Below, piece by piece: positions 1 to 13,436 of a stretch of 64,000 nucleotides of DNA. The notes below the pieces were generated by a model, which was not told the DNA's origin, did no database searches, and saw nothing but the letters and a program-made list of their open reading frames with translations. Both the position numbers and the translations under genes were made by a program. Position 1 is the stretch's first letter, and every line of letters starts with the position of its first letter. The stretch is from Arbacia lixula (taxonomy: Eukaryota; Echinodermata; Echinoidea; Arbacioida; Arbaciidae): contig OZ022584.1 of assembly GCA_963669155.1 (NCBI GenBank), forward strand, positions 11,574,072 through 11,638,071, in the 5' to 3' direction.

Positions 1-3000
1 TCCCCCCTGGACCCATCAGCCAACCAGGGCCTCAGAATCCGCCATCAGTCCCCCCACCTGCCTGTAAGCCGGTCTCCCAGGGACCCGGACGCCAGCGAGC
101 CACCAGTAGTGACATCGGAAAGCTGGTGGAAGCCTACAGAAACATCGTCATCTTGTCTTGGCCACTGAGTCTCACCTATGAGTTCTTCCTGGCTGTGCTC
201 AGGTAAATACTACCAGTAAAAAGTGTAAAATAACAATCTATTTGCTCATTATTTTCATCTATTTTGTGCCAGACAAAATGCTGTTCTACAGAATATTGGG
301 ACTTTTAGAGTCAAAGAGGGCCAACCGTGTAAGGCAGGGCTTGCCCTTAACTTTTTTTTTTACGTGGCTCTATCATGGTCACTTGAGCATGAGATCCGCT
401 TGGCCAAATGCATTTTCAGGTGGCAGAGGCTGTCCAGACTGTGAGGGATGGGCGATTTTCCAGTGGCCACCTGGGCGACTTATTTGAGAGATTTAGTGGC
501 CCAGCACTGTTTCAGATGGCCATTGGCTATTGAGCCACCGTTAAGGAAGATCCCTGTAAAGTTATTGTTTTTGAAGTGCAGGGTCTGCACCTCTGGTCTA
601 CATGACTGGGGAAAGTAGTGTTCATGTCACAGGGCAGGAAATCTGGAAATGTTGCTTGCCGTACTGGTCAAGTGAACCTTCCATGTTTGTGTGTACATGT
701 ATTTTGCTTACACTGGCCATTCAAAGGCCGAGTAGCATGCATGCCAATACAGTGCAACTCTTTCTGCCTCTTTCAGAATCAGATTTCTCCCTAAATCCTT
801 GGTGATGCTCAGTACTGATAAATAATGTATCTGCAAAGTTTTCTCATGCATACAGAGCAAGCACATTATATTGGCTGAATTTTCTGTGTTTATTTAGATG
901 CATATAAATTTGGTTGAAATCTATTTGTTTTTCCTATGCATTAGTGACATTCTGTCTTTCTCCCTGATTTTTGTCAAACTTTGATACCTCTATTAAAATC
1001 AAAAGTCAAACATTTTTTCTGTACCATCCTGAGTTTAAATTGAGGTTGTCATCCCTTATGATTGGCTGTTACTAACATTTGCTTTTCCAAAATGTTTTTG
1101 TCTCTCCTGCAGCTGGGAGTACCCCATCATCACCATGGGAACATGGCTGAGCCTACAGTGTCTGTGCTTGTACATGACAGCCGGTAAGTGAATTGTTTGT
1201 ATGGTGAATTCATTAGTCCCAAATTATCATCAGTAAAATGACAGCACAACTTGTTTAAAGTCCGTGGCTGACAATCAGATGTATACCAGTTCATAGTTGC
1301 ACCATGGTCGGACAATCCACTGAGTGAATACTACTAGAATGCAGACTGGGATATGTGTCGATGATAGGTGTAAATGTCGATGATGGGTGTAAATGCATTT
1401 TATAGTGTGCCCAGAACAACAATACAAACATGTGCACATGGTGGATATTCTTTTACTACCTTTCAAAGCTGAATAACTGTTGTCATATCTGCATGATACT
1501 GAATAGAAACATGGTCAACTATCTCATGAATTTTCATTTTACTCTGTGAGTTGTGCGATTAACCTGAGGTCATTTGTACTGGTAATAATCTGCTCATGCG
1601 CACATTGCAACTTCAAACTCGTTTATTGGTATAAAGCCATTTCAAATCCTTTGTGTGCCAGATAAACTGCAGGGCCCCGTAAGAAAGATTTGTGATCAAT
1701 TGCAAATTTGAAGACCAATTCTGATTGGTTAATGGTTTGTCTTTTGAACAAAAAGGTCATGGAACAATGATGTTCATTGGCCATTGCCATTTTGCTATTG
1801 ATTGCAAACCTTTATGTTACGGGGCCCTGGTCTTTGAGATGTGCATGTATTACTAGTGAATTATGACATATGCAGCACAAAAATTGTTGATCTCCATTTG
1901 TTTCCAAGCAGAATCTTGAAACTGCTTCTTAAGTTAAGTTAACTTCAAGGTATGCATGAGGGGTAGAAGTGGACAAGTGTACAGAATCCATATTTAAAGG
2001 ACTGCCATTCTGGTAGAACATGGTTCCCAGCATTGTTTGGTACGAGGATGCCGTAATGGAATCGTCTCAAAGTTACTAAATAGTTGAAATTAAAAAAATT
2101 CTGGACCTGATGGTGACGGGCAGAAAGGCTCTGCCATGGTAAAGGTCCATGACGATGATCACTTTTGCCCTTTGACCAAAATCTTACAGTATGCCTCAAG
2201 TGTTAACCCAATCCTAAACTACGACCCTAATTCTAAGCCTTATAGCTACCTATCCATAACCCAAAAATGTAAAATAGAAATCAGTGAAATAGCTAGAGAA
2301 GATTAACACCTGAAGACTGTGCGCGATGGTTGATGTTATAAATCTGTGGGAGGAAGAGGTGGTTACCTGTTTGTTTTATGCCTTTTCCATGAAATGGTTC
2401 TAGACAGTGTTATAATGCTGGTTGTAGTGGCTGTGTGTTTTATAGTAGGCAGAGTGAATAGAATCCTGATTGCACTTAAAGTCCTATGACTTGAAAATGA
2501 AGGTTGACTTAATTTGATGCAACTAAATATAACAAGATCACTAACTGTTCAGTGGAATTATGTGGCCTATATTTTAAAATATTTTTTCTTTTTTTCTTCT
2601 CAGCACTGATAAGCCCTGCCGCCAGAATATCCTCCAGCTCAAGATTCCCCCTGTGACATCATCAAAGGTAGAAATTAACAGGATAATAGAAAGAATTTAT
2701 GCACAAACTAAACATTGCAATGACCACCTCCACCTGCCCACAAGAGCATCACATATCTTCACACAATACCATCTAACAGCCTTCCATGTGGGAATAATAG
2801 TTTCCGTATGTCAGAAATGTGCTAGCTATGTGATGCTATTACAAGCACTTGCAGGTAGTCATTGCAATGTTTAGTTTGTGCATAAATTCTTTCTATTATC
2901 CTGCTAATTTCTACCTTTGATGATGTCACAAGGGAAATCTTGAGTTGGAGGATTTTCTGGAGGCGGGGCATATCAGTGCTGAGAAAAAAATAATGAAAAA

Positions 3001-6000
3001 TAATTTTAAAATATAGGAAACATAATTCCATGGAACAGTGATTTTGTTAAGTTGTATCAGATTAAGTCTACATAAAAGACATATCATAGGACCTTTAACC
3101 ACAAAGTACCAGCATAAACAGCTGTCATTAGCAGCATGTGGCGTGATTAGTGCAGGCTTTTAGGCAGCTAATCGGGCACACTGAAATGAGAGGCAATTTG
3201 AAACACTGCTCATTAGTATATCTTTCAGCGTACATGAGTCGATGTACATTACCCAATGCAATATTGTTGCATTTTTTTCTATTCATATGTTTAATTGATT
3301 TTTATGATTCATACAAAACAAAAGAGAAACAATTACAATACTATCTATAGAAAATAAATCATAATATATGTAGTAAAAATAAGATTGAGAATTGAAAGAA
3401 AAGAAAGAAGTGGTATGTTTGCAAACCCTGCCACATCAAACCTTGTAGGAGAGGGGATCATACATATAGTTATACTACACTAACATAAAATGGAAGCACC
3501 AGTAGAGCGTAAGAAACCAGGCAAATCACTAGAGGGTGGCAGTTAACTACTAAAATTACCTGTTGCTATATAAAGCTCAGTCAGCATCCCCTCCCCAGTA
3601 CATCACCCATGATCCCCCACACACCGCACCTCTGCGTAAACACTGTTCACTCATAGCGAGTATACGCTCTACAGGATTTAACTCAGATGTTTACCCATTG
3701 TAATGTACTTCATCGCTATATATGATATTTTATTGTTGAATTTTAAACCTTGGCATTCTGTTCTTTTAGAGAAATGTATCATGATTTGATTGATTTCCAA
3801 GTCTGTTGTGTTACATACATGTTTATGTACACTGTTGATGCATACATACGTGTAAAGGTACCAGATACTTTTTGCAATTCAAGGTTCCAAATGACCTTGC
3901 TTGCATAACAATAGCTGGTAATGTGACCAGTGATTCTGGAAGATTGATCATGTTGGTACGGGCCTCTTGCGAATAATGCTGGTGTATCGGTTTCAATTTA
4001 GAATCGAAGTTGTAACTTGTAACCCATCCATACGTGGTACTGTACAGTACATACATTGTTCAGTACCAAAGATTGTGGATATAAATGTAGTTTATATCTA
4101 TAATTTGTATAAAATGTACAGTACAAGGTGCACTTTCATGACTTACAGTTAAAAATAAAGCACTCCTGTATGCCTGCTACATGTATGTGTAGGCTAATTT
4201 TGCACAGGTTGTACTACATAATGTACATGTACCGGTAAAGGAACAGTAGCAATGTGTACTCAAACATGGATACTCTGTTTGATTTTCTTCTTAAAAGATT
4301 AATCTGCACAAGTTTCCATTGGTTGGTAAAATGTCATTTTTAGGTTTGGCATTGCTTACTTTTATAGCATGGAGTTAAAGGGAATGCTCAGTTTTGTCTC
4401 AGCAAAGCAAATAATAATTAAAAAATGATCATGAATACAAAGGTCACAAGCTACAAGTAATAACTTAGGGATGGATGGCTGAATGATAAAACAGGTCTCA
4501 CTTTGTGGCCAATTTTAGACTTAATAATTATTGGATCACATTTTAGGGTGCCACACTGTCATTGTATATTGTGCCCATACGTTGTAGGGGTATGGAATTC
4601 TTATTTGGGTACATGTGAGTAATGGGTGCCTGCTAGTCTCAAGCTCTATCAACTACTGTACATGACATAAATGTACCGGTAGTACAGTGTACATGTACAC
4701 GATGTCCAGTCAAGCCAGAGTGATCATGTTCGTGTGTGTAGGGGTTTGTGTTCCCATGGAGAGAGCAGGATCACACACTTTAAAGTGTCCAAGGTCCAAG
4801 GTTGGACACGTATGCAACAGCTCAAAGGAATTGGCATAGGGAAAGGGAAGGAGCAGCACTTTTAAACCACAGTATATTTTGCCCAGTTCAGTATGAAACA
4901 TGATGCTTTAGCCTAAAAAACATCATGTTTCATGCTGAACTGGACAAAGTATACTGCTGTTTAAAACTGCAGCTCCTTCCCTTTCTTCCCTTTGCCTATG
5001 CCAATTCCTTTGAGATGTAGTGTACATGCACACCTTATGTTGTAATGCATTGACTTCTTACATGTAAGGGCTATTTAGTAGTGGACAGGGATTTACACTT
5101 CTCTTGAAATTGTTTGAACGTTCCCAGAGAATACTGCTTGAGACAATGCATTGAGGGTGTGCAATGAACAGGAAGTGCAAGTTTTGACAGTCACATGTAT
5201 GACTATAAAAGGAGCCTCATTTATCATGAAGAGCCACTATTAAAAATAAATATCCCATCTTGACATGAAACTGTGCCATAGTGCCATTTGTTGGTTGGTT
5301 TTCAAACATTAACCCCAAAAGTTTGTGATTACCTGTAATCATTGATCATTTTGAGGCAATTTATATGGCAATTAAGTTGCCTGTTGGTAGACAAGAATTT
5401 TGTAGAGTAGAAGGAAAATGAAACAGATGGTTCACAACCAAATGTTGGGCTTATGTACACTGCAGCTCAAAGGAATTGGCATTGGGTTAAGGGAAAGGGA
5501 AAAAAGGGAAGGGGCCTCAGTTTTATATACAGTAAACTGTGGTATATTTTGTCCAGTTCAGCATGAAACATGATGCTTTTTAGGCTAAAGCATTATGTTT
5601 CATGCTGAACTGGACAAAATATACCGTGGTTTAAAATTGTGGCTCCTTCCCTTTCTTCCCTTTCCCTTTCCCTATGCCAATTCCTTTGAGCTGTAGTGTA
5701 GTTGCACAAGAAATTCAATATAAAGGCAGGTCAGGGGGTGTGTATTGTCGCTCTTCATAACTCCTTAGTTTGAATACCAGCATTATATCTTTGACACCCG
5801 TAATACACATCAATTTCATGCACCAGCAATTTGAATCATAGAATTAGAATCATAGACTTGTCATAATGTATGATCCAAATAAGAGGTACTGTTCAATAGG
5901 GGTAATTAAATAAATCATTTTATAAGGTGCCAGATATTTCATTTACAACAGGGATTTTGGTTTCATATCAGGGAGTTATTTTTCATACCTGGTGTCATGA

Positions 6001-9000
6001 AACAAACACCTTGAATTATGTTTTGTGCATTACCCTTTATGATGATTTGTTTTCTGCACAAAGACTAAACCTCCCTGAGCACTGATCTACACTATGGTAC
6101 TGTAGGCTTAGCATATTTGCATGTATGTATGTACAGTATGTATGTACAGTATGTATGTACAGTATATATGTATGTATGAATATTAAATATGTTTCTGGAA
6201 AACATAATCTAGCTGTTTTTTATGTGTTTGTTTTACATTTCATTGTTTTCATATATTTATGACAAAGTCTCCATAATGGTGCAGCAAAGATTCAAGATTG
6301 AAGATAATTTGTCATGTATAAAAATACACAAAATTTGCTTTCTGGCATAAAGTTACAAACATGAAAACTGTAAACAAAGATTAAAGATGTCAAAGACATT
6401 AATAAAATATTTTTTTTCTTTTACGAATACAACGTGGTTCCTTCATGTGATGTACATTGTAGTCTGTGTTATGATTTCTTCGCTCTGTTTCTGTTGTATG
6501 CTGCAGGTCAGTTCCTAGGCTTCAGCTTTCTCTTCCTGTTGACCATTGCCAGCTTGGGCTACCTGTCTTACACCAGTCAGCAGCTGACCAAAATGACCGT
6601 CACATCCTCGGACAAGCAGCGACAAATCGCTGACCTGCTCTCACTCTCGTCGCCCTCACCCCCGACGTCTGCATCACAGCAGGGTGCGGGTCAGAGAAAC
6701 ATTGGACAGAGCTCGGGACCCGTGGAAAGGTCAAAGGTCACGTTGTCATCATCCCCACCAACATCAACATCAACATCATCGACCACAGCGAACGGGATGG
6801 TCGGGCATGGAGGACGGAATGGTGTGTTGGAGGCAGAGGAGCAGGAGAGGAGGAGGGAGCTGTTGGTGGAATATCGTCAGATGATGCGGGACCTCAGTCG
6901 CTGGCTCGCTCTCACATCCACGCTGCTCCGGGCCCTGGAGGATGTGTTGCTATGGAGACGGCGGTGGAGGACGGCCATGTGAGTACACCATCTGATTTTG
7001 AAGCAGTATTTATTAGCAGTAGTTTGATTAATCAAAGGCAGAGTCTCCCTGTAACTTCTTACTCTTAGAGATACAAAATGTACAATGTACATGTAGGAGC
7101 CTATATTTTATTTATATTGATTTTGTTATGTATTTTGTGTCACTGTGTTGACCTAGGGAACATTAATGGAGCATATCAATCTTGGTACTAATATATCATC
7201 AGATGTTGAAGTTTCAATTGTATTTAATGGAATTTATCATTTAAAAAGCCTAGGTCATTTTTTTTTTAGTGGAGCATTGATGGAGTATTGCTATGTCGGT
7301 CCATGGGATGTAGAAGTGCTCTCATTTTATTAGCTTGAACTTTTCCTCAAACTGATTGGGTTTTCAATGATTCTGTCAGTTTTATTGTTGTCTGGAGACA
7401 TAGATGAAGCATTTTTAGAGCAGTACCTTGTCAGATATTGAAAAGTGGTCTCATGAAACTTGTAGTTATTTGATCTACTCGATTTATTTTCAAGATGAGT
7501 CTGTATGTTTTGAAGTGTTACAATATTTGATATGCTCCGTTTTTATACTTAAATCTATTTCCTGATCACTCAGCTGACCGTTTTCCTTATATTCCATATT
7601 ATTGCTTTTTGCGTCTGATAATATTTCTTCAATATACATACTCTTAAATGTTATCTATAGGGTTGGTTTATATTTGTATGTTTTTGTATTCAAGATGTTA
7701 GTGCAAAATCAAAATCGCGAAACCAACATGATGGCTCAAGGAAAATGAGAAACATCATGTTCATAGGTCTTTATTTATACGAGGTATTTGGGTACATTTT
7801 TGAACGAGAAATGCTGCTCAAGGAAAACAAAACTGTGCTCTGTTCAGACGAATGGTCTTCTTGCCATGTGGCTGCTTAAACAGGTGTCAGTGAATGAAGT
7901 AGCCCTTTGTCTTTTCATACAGATTTTACCTCACACTCTTCATTGGACTTACATGCATCATATACTTGCCATTCCGCTGGGTCTCCATGGCAACAGCAAA
8001 CTGCCTCTTTGTGGCCCACCCCCGCTGCTACGCAGGTGTGCTGAAGTTCGAGAAGTGGATTGTCTCCATGTCGCCATGGCAACAGGGAGTAGAAAATGCT
8101 GACCATTTAGAAAATACTCAACAGAAGGTAAATATGTGTACATTGTAATACACTACCTATTCTTTTTAACTAGAGTCTGAACATTGCTCTTCCCTGTAGT
8201 GCCTGCAAGTTGTTCAGTTCAGAAAATAATTTTGACAAAACGTAATGATTCCGGAGGCTTGGACTGGTCTTTCCCAGAATAGTATTACCCCCTCGAATTC
8301 CATAATTGGACTAGCAGTTATCCAGGAGCCCAGCTTCAACACCTCAAACAAATGTTGTAATTCTTGTATTTTTCTTCACATTCATTGTACATTAGGCTCC
8401 TACAGTGGAACAATTTTAAACCACATGAACCCAATAGGGCGCACAGGGAACATCAAATACTGTGTAGCTCAGAAGAAAGTGTCAATGAAAGATTAGTTAC
8501 ATGCAAATATTGTTTCATTTTGATTTATCAGTGAGTGCTGTATTTCATAATTTGATTCATACAATGTAGTGCACAGGATGGGTGGGTGAAGTGAAGGCTA
8601 CTTCATGATGATCTACAGTTACACCATGGATGACCATTTCTCTATGGAATTTAACTCTTTTCATTCGCTGTTATACACTACCATGGGATGGTTACGCGTA
8701 CACTTTTTGCACAAAGACTGCAAAGAAAATGCCATCACTCTTGATTATTGTGGCACATACCCTTTTACTAGTGAATGCATGGACTTATGTAGAGTGTAAT
8801 CTTTAATTATTTGAAAGAGCTGTATGATTTCACATGGATGATTCATAGCATTAATAAATCATGATTGACATGAGTAAATCATGATTGAAATCAGCCCTGT
8901 AAAAGAAACATCACCAATCATGGTATTAACATTATGAATTGAAGTTAAAATTTTGCTTACAAAGATGCTATATCATTGAAATGCTCATAAAATATGACAT

Positions 9001-12000
9001 GCAGATACGTCACAAATAGAGACAAATTCTCCCTTCTGGAATACAAACATGTTTGCTGATGTGACTAGCAGTTGACTAGTCATGTGCAGCACAGTGGAAA
9101 AGCAAGGCCTTTGTACCATTGAGAGATATCAATTCACAAATATTCTCACAATCACACCAGATTTACTGAAAGAACGCTCAACTATAGGCATTGTTCCTAT
9201 CCTACGTGTGCATGTGAAGTTACGTTACAGTACATGTATAACACTGTACAAGCCAAGTGAGAACTCATGTGCTGGAAATGTATAGAGCGCATGTAATGTA
9301 AATGTACCCTGCTAGAATTTCATGTAAACCAATATATGTGCACAATGAGAATGCATGGACTGATTTTGTTTGTGGGTTTGTGGGAATAAACTATGTTAAT
9401 GGAAATTACGATGTACTTTAATCTCCAAATTATGGAAAACAGACATACACATGTATGATTTTTTTTATCCTCTTGTTTTCATATGCAGGGGCCTAGTGAA
9501 TCTAACTTGCAGAAAGATGGGATTGTTTCCTCACATCCACTAGCAGAAGATGTAAGTACATGTACAGATAACAGCTTTGGTAAAAAGAAAATCAAAAGGA
9601 AATATATAGTTGACTATATATTGTTCTCACATGAGATGAAATGAGTTTGTTATCCACTCAAGATAGCCAAGTGAGCCCAGTTGTTCTTTCTAGGTCTGTA
9701 CATTTCACATGACAAACTGATTGTTAATCCTATCTGATTTAAAGCATTATTAGTTACTACACTTTCAGACGGCCTAAATGCGTAGTGTGTGATACACATT
9801 CACTGGCTTATGGAGTGTGAGACAAGGACCATACAGAGACCTCACTTGTTTAGTCCATGATATTTAATTATCACTTATGATTGGTTTTATTTGAAGAATC
9901 ATTGAAATGACATGAATTGCATCCACAAAGTACTACACTCCACAGCTTTAGGAGAATGTGCTTTCAATTTTGAAATATGTTAGATATTTTGTGCTATTAA
10001 TGATAAAATAATGTCAAGTCATTTAAAAAAAAAAACAGTACATGTTTGTCACCTTGTTGACGGGAATAACATTAGCTGTGTTATCATGTCTCCATCCTAC
10101 TTTTAGAATGGCAGAAATTCAGATTTTGCTTGTTGAATATTACCATTTTATTTTATTTATATTATCATATTTCCCTCTGCATATTTCTGCTGATCAAGAT
10201 AAACTCCAATGAGGCACAGGAGGAGAGAGTGACGGGCAATCGAGGTGTGGCGGGGGGTGCGCCCACTCGCCCCGGGGGTGGAGATCAGGCACCCCAAGCT
10301 AAGAACGTGAACACCACACCAAAGAAGTTTGAAAGTGGGATGTGCTATCTATGCGGGACTCTGTTTACATCGGTATTGAAACGGCGGGTGAGTGTGAAGG
10401 CTGCTGGGTGTTGCGTGGAATACTGCAAGAATACTGATGTGAAGTATGCTATATAAACTATTGATAAGGATTATATAGTAACACAGCCACTGAGTTTTTT
10501 ATACTGATCCTATGCAGGTCTCTCTTTGCTTGATAGTGATCAAAACAACAATACTTATTTGTATTTTTTCTTTGCTTCATGGCCAAATTGAATTAAATTT
10601 GTTTTACCTTGTAGAGCCTTGTTGGACATGGAATGCTTCCATAAACATATAACTCCCAATGATGAAATGATTTGTGATAATTCATACCAATTTGTTTAAA
10701 AAAGAATATCTCTCCTGTGGCATTCTGGTGTACGGGATATGTGTGGAAACCAAGAGTTCATATATGACAGTGAATTGTGATGCTGATCATACTTTGATTG
10801 CTTGTTTGTTGTCACAGAGGTACTGCAGATACTGTGGGAGGGACTTCTGCCCAAAGTGTTGCTCTAGGAAGCTACCAAGATCTGCCCTGGGAGCCACAGG
10901 TAGCTAACTGATCTCTCTTTATCCCTTTTTTATATACACCACCTATCCCCCAAATCAGCACAACATTTGTGGCAATTTTGCTGATGCATTACCAAGAGCC
11001 ATACACTACAGCTCAAAGGTATTGGCACGGGTAAAGGGAAAGGGAAGAAAGGGAAGGAGCTGCAGTTTTAAACCGCAGTATATTTTGTCCAGTTCAGCAT
11101 GAAACATGATGATTTTTATCATGTTTCATGCTGAACTGGACAAAATATACCGCAGTTTAAAACTGCAGCTCCTTCCCTTCCCCTTTACCCATGCCAATTC
11201 CTTTCAGCTGGACTGTATGAACGGGCATCTCTCAAATAATGCGGTGTGTGCTTCCTCCATTTTTCCCGCCTATTTGGTGGCTATTTTGCAGATCGAGACG
11301 TAGTAAGAATACCACAGTATTGCGGTAACCGAATCTTATAAACTGGGTCTTCAAAAAATCTGTAGATACGGGCCTTGTGCATTGCACTCTGGCATGTGAT
11401 TTGGTAATGGCAACACTCGTATAGCTGAGTAGAACATATCACCATTGCATTTTTGCTCTCGTTAGCTGGGGGTTTGGAGAAAGTCTACCTGTCCAAAACA
11501 CTGCAATATTACGGCCTTTTCAGTGTATATATATGAACGGCTAGGGGTTTCTCATTCCTGGGCCATGATGTATATATGCTTTCAAGTGTTGTAACTTGCC
11601 ATTAATTTGAACTACCGTGGCAACAGCTGCAGAGCGACTCTCACTGGTTGGTTCCAGTGTGGTTACCAGTAATGGTTGCAGTAGGGTCATTCCATGGGGT
11701 TGGGGCAAAGTTTTCATGCAATGTCCATGTAATGGAGGTATCAACCTTTGCAGTTCACCACAGAGATTAATTCAGATGTGATCAAGTTTTGAGGTGTCAA
11801 TGAAAAATTGCTCTCTTTTCTCAGAAATAGATGTTAAAATTGTAGATCTTTTATGGATTTGAAGCAACAGGCAAGCAAAAATCTACCACCATTACATGGA
11901 CATCACATTGCTTTTACAAAAGATCATAATTCAAATTGCAATATGCCATGGTCTTTGAGAAATAATACGGGATGAGACCCCATTTTTTTGCCCATGCCAT

Positions 12001-12853
12001 TATTGGACTATAATAGTTGCCTGGTTTGAAAAAGATATGGATTTGGAGTTGTGGTATGTCACAAAAATTGCCCCAACCTATTGGAATCACCCAGTAGTTA
12101 CTGCATTTGAAATGTGATATGCAACAGTGCCCTGGATTGTTCAAATTTATAAACTAGATTTTGAGCCGGAACAATATCAATTACTGAAAAATTGAAAGAT
12201 GGATATGAATTTGTATAAAAGATTATACATTCAGATTTGGATGATTTTTGGATTATGTGATCAGAGGCATTATGTTTATATTGGTTGGATGGCTAGCTAT
12301 CTCCAGTTCATTTAAGAACTGTTCCTTTCTCTCCCTCCCTTTCCCTTCCCCTCTTTCTCTTCCTTCCCCTCCCTCTCTTTCCTCCTTCCCATCGTCTACC
12401 CCCCTTCCCCTCCTCTCTCCTCTTTCCCCTTCATCTCTTTCCCTCTCCCTTCCCCTCCCTCTCTCCCCAATCTCCTTCCCCTCCCTCTCCCTTCCCCTTT
12501 CTCTCTCCTCCTTCCCCTCTTCTCTCTCCCTTCCCCTTCTCTCTCTCTCCTTCCCCCATTCCCTCCTCCCCGTGCCTTCCCAATATCTTTCCCTCTATCC
12601 CCCACTCTCCCTCCATCTCCCTCCCTCTTCCTTTCTCTCTTTCCCTGTCCCCATGCCCTGCCAATCTCCCTCCCTCCCCTCCCTCCCCTTCCTCCCCCTC
12701 CCCCTCCCTCCCCTCCCTCTCCCCTCCCCCTCCCCATTCCGTCCACCCCTCCCCCACCGACCCTCAGCCCCAGCAGCCCAGACGGAGAAGGAGCTGGTGT
12801 GCAACCTGTGCGTGATCAAGCTGACCGGGGAGGAGGTTGCCGGGATCAGATGA
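1..12853 (+). CDS. ZFYVE27: Protrudin (ZFYVE27) orthologue, 5' partial, 8 exons
   Basis: CDS join(<3..202, 1113..1183, 6507..6978, 7923..8127, 9489..9551, 10199..10387, 10818..10899, 12768..12853). All junctions are GT-AG and the phases chain to 455 residues ending in TGA. The visible order is a proline-rich start, two adjacent hydrophobic stretches over exons 1-3 (first TM pair or hairpin), a Ser/Thr-rich loop of about 100 residues, a third hydrophobic segment split across exons 3/4 (ends IIYLPFRWV), a polar linker, and a C-terminal FYVE-type zinc finger from four Cys pairs (CYLC, CRYC, CPKC, CNLC). The finger lacks the canonical R(R/K)HHCR motif and has KRRRYCRYCG, and GATAPAAQ follows; this matches the atypical FYVE domain of protrudin. 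Protrudin is an ER protein that contacts late endosomes and promotes neurite outgrowth. I see no clear FFAT motif in the visible part. The acceptor of exon 6 could instead be at 10220 (21 bases shorter, same frame). Confidence 0.86.
1670..1829. mobile_element. Small foldback MITE with GGGCCCCGTAA-type termini
   Basis: The left end AGGGCCCCGTAAGAAAG is mirrored by the right end, which reads TTATGTTACGGGGCCCT. The inner arms also pair in part (agatttg against caaacct). It is non-coding. The size and termini fit a non-autonomous DNA transposon. Confidence 0.6.
2476..3098. mobile_element. TTAA-flanked foldback MITE, family A, copy 1
   Basis: The element is bounded by TTAA at 2476-2479 and 3095-3098. 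The left terminus is TTAAAGTCCTATGAC and the right, reversed, is TTAAAGGTCCTATGATATG. The long inner arms are near-perfect inverted repeats: the cagcactgataagccc segment near 2604 pairs with its complement near 2960-2985, and the gatgatgtcac region pairs likewise. A second copy lies at 49390-50076. The TTAA target fits piggyBac- or Kolobok-type transposases. No protein is encoded. Confidence 0.8.
4814..5022. mobile_element. Palindromic MITE, family D (CACTACAGCTCAAAGG), copy 1
   Basis: It is nearly a full palindrome around a centre at about 4910. The outer arms read CAGCTCAAAGGAATTGGC and the complement, followed by a GGGAAAGGGAAGG tract and a CCAGTTCAG/CTGAACTGG core. The left outermost bases are degenerate. 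The right end GTAGTG is followed by TA. Confidence 0.8.
5458..5698. mobile_element. Palindromic MITE, family D, copy 2
   Basis: It is flanked by TA on both sides (5456-5457 and 5699-5700). The termini CACTGCAGCTCAAAGG and its complement bracket purine and pyrimidine arms and a central ATGAAACATGATGC palindrome. A TA target suggests a Tc1/mariner-type mobiliser. Confidence 0.85.
6979..7922 (+). other. ZFYVE27 intron 3, no further feature seen
   Basis: AT-rich intron between the GTGAGT donor at 6979 and the acceptor ending at 7922. It splits the codon for the Ile that opens the third hydrophobic segment. I see no repeat or coding sequence in it. Confidence 0.7.
11004..11215. mobile_element. 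Palindromic MITE, family D, copy 3
   Basis: It lies in the last ZFYVE27 intron and starts after TA at 11002-11003 with CACTACAGCTCAAAGG. The central hairpin around 11105-11125 is the same ATGAAACATGAT palindrome as in the other copies. The right terminus is slightly diverged (CAGCTGGACTG). Confidence 0.82.
12324..12767 (+). repeat. 440-bp C/T-only tract ending at the last ZFYVE27 acceptor
   Basis: Almost uninterrupted CCCTCC/TTTCCC sequence, essentially free of purines on this strand, ends at the acceptor CCCTCAG used by the terminal FYVE exon. It acts as a greatly extended polypyrimidine tract and is a candidate for triplex (H-DNA) structure. The long open frames on both strands across it are low-complexity artefacts. 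Confidence 0.9.
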
Positions 12854-13000
12854 CAGTTACTCCACCCCAGCTACAGCCGCAGCCGCAGCCAATCAGGCCC
12901 TGACATGAATGACTCCTCCTACTTACAGGGAACAAACCTGGACAGCTTCTGCTACTTCCAGGGAGGGCTAGTTTGAGCTTGTGTTCACACAAAAGCAGTA

Positions 13001-13219
13001 CTGTATACGCCATATATTTCACGGGGTTTTTATTTTCGTGAATTTCACGAGTTGGGTGCTATTCGCAAATTTAACATCACGCGAAAACATGAACGACATG
13101 CATGAGCACATGTACTAATAGTACTAGTGCTCCACGATCACAAATATAACCACTCGCGAAATTGTCGGGAAGTTCTGATTCGCGAAAAATCAGACTCGTG
13201 AAATATATGGCATATTCAG
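13001..13219. mobile_element. TA-flanked MITE with CTGTATACGCCATATATTTC termini, copy 1
   Basis: The element lies between TA dinucleotides at 12999-13000 and 13220-13221. The left end CTGTATACGCCATATATTTC matches the reversed right end CTGAATATGCCATATATTTC. The interior is rich in TTCGCGAAA-like motifs. A 5'-truncated relative lies at 27478-27672. Confidence 0.78.
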
Positions 13220-13436
13220 TAACTTGCTGCGACTGCTCACTGCGTGCTACTTACTGCAAGTAATGTCACTGCCAGAGCAGAGTAATTAGCTCTTCATGTG
13301 TGTATGTTGATTTTTTTTTTCCACCATCAACTTAATTTACACAAATTCCATAGAGCAGTATTTTATCAGGCATAGGGAGGGGTAAAAAGCTACATGCAGG
13401 AATTTCAGTGGCATAGCCATGCCTTGTGAGTGGCCT

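Larger units (their letters stand above)
1184..6506 (+). other. ZFYVE27 intron 2, rich in foldback elements
   Basis: This 5.3-kb intron holds no supportable coding sequence. It contains a GGGCCCC-ended inverted repeat (1670-1829), a TTAA MITE (2476-3098), two copies of a TA-flanked palindromic MITE (4814-5022 and 5458-5698), and a short tandem ATGTATGTACAGT repeat near 6118-6170. The motif tacatgta is scattered throughout. Confidence 0.8.

Noticed and set aside
6684..6884. Overlapping frame in ZFYVE27 exon 3
   Set aside because: An alternative frame of a Ser/Thr-rich coding exon. Splice phases on both sides support the other frame.
12396..12819. Gly/Arg/Glu-rich minus-strand frames
   Set aside because: Antisense reading of the C/T tract before the last ZFYVE27 exon.
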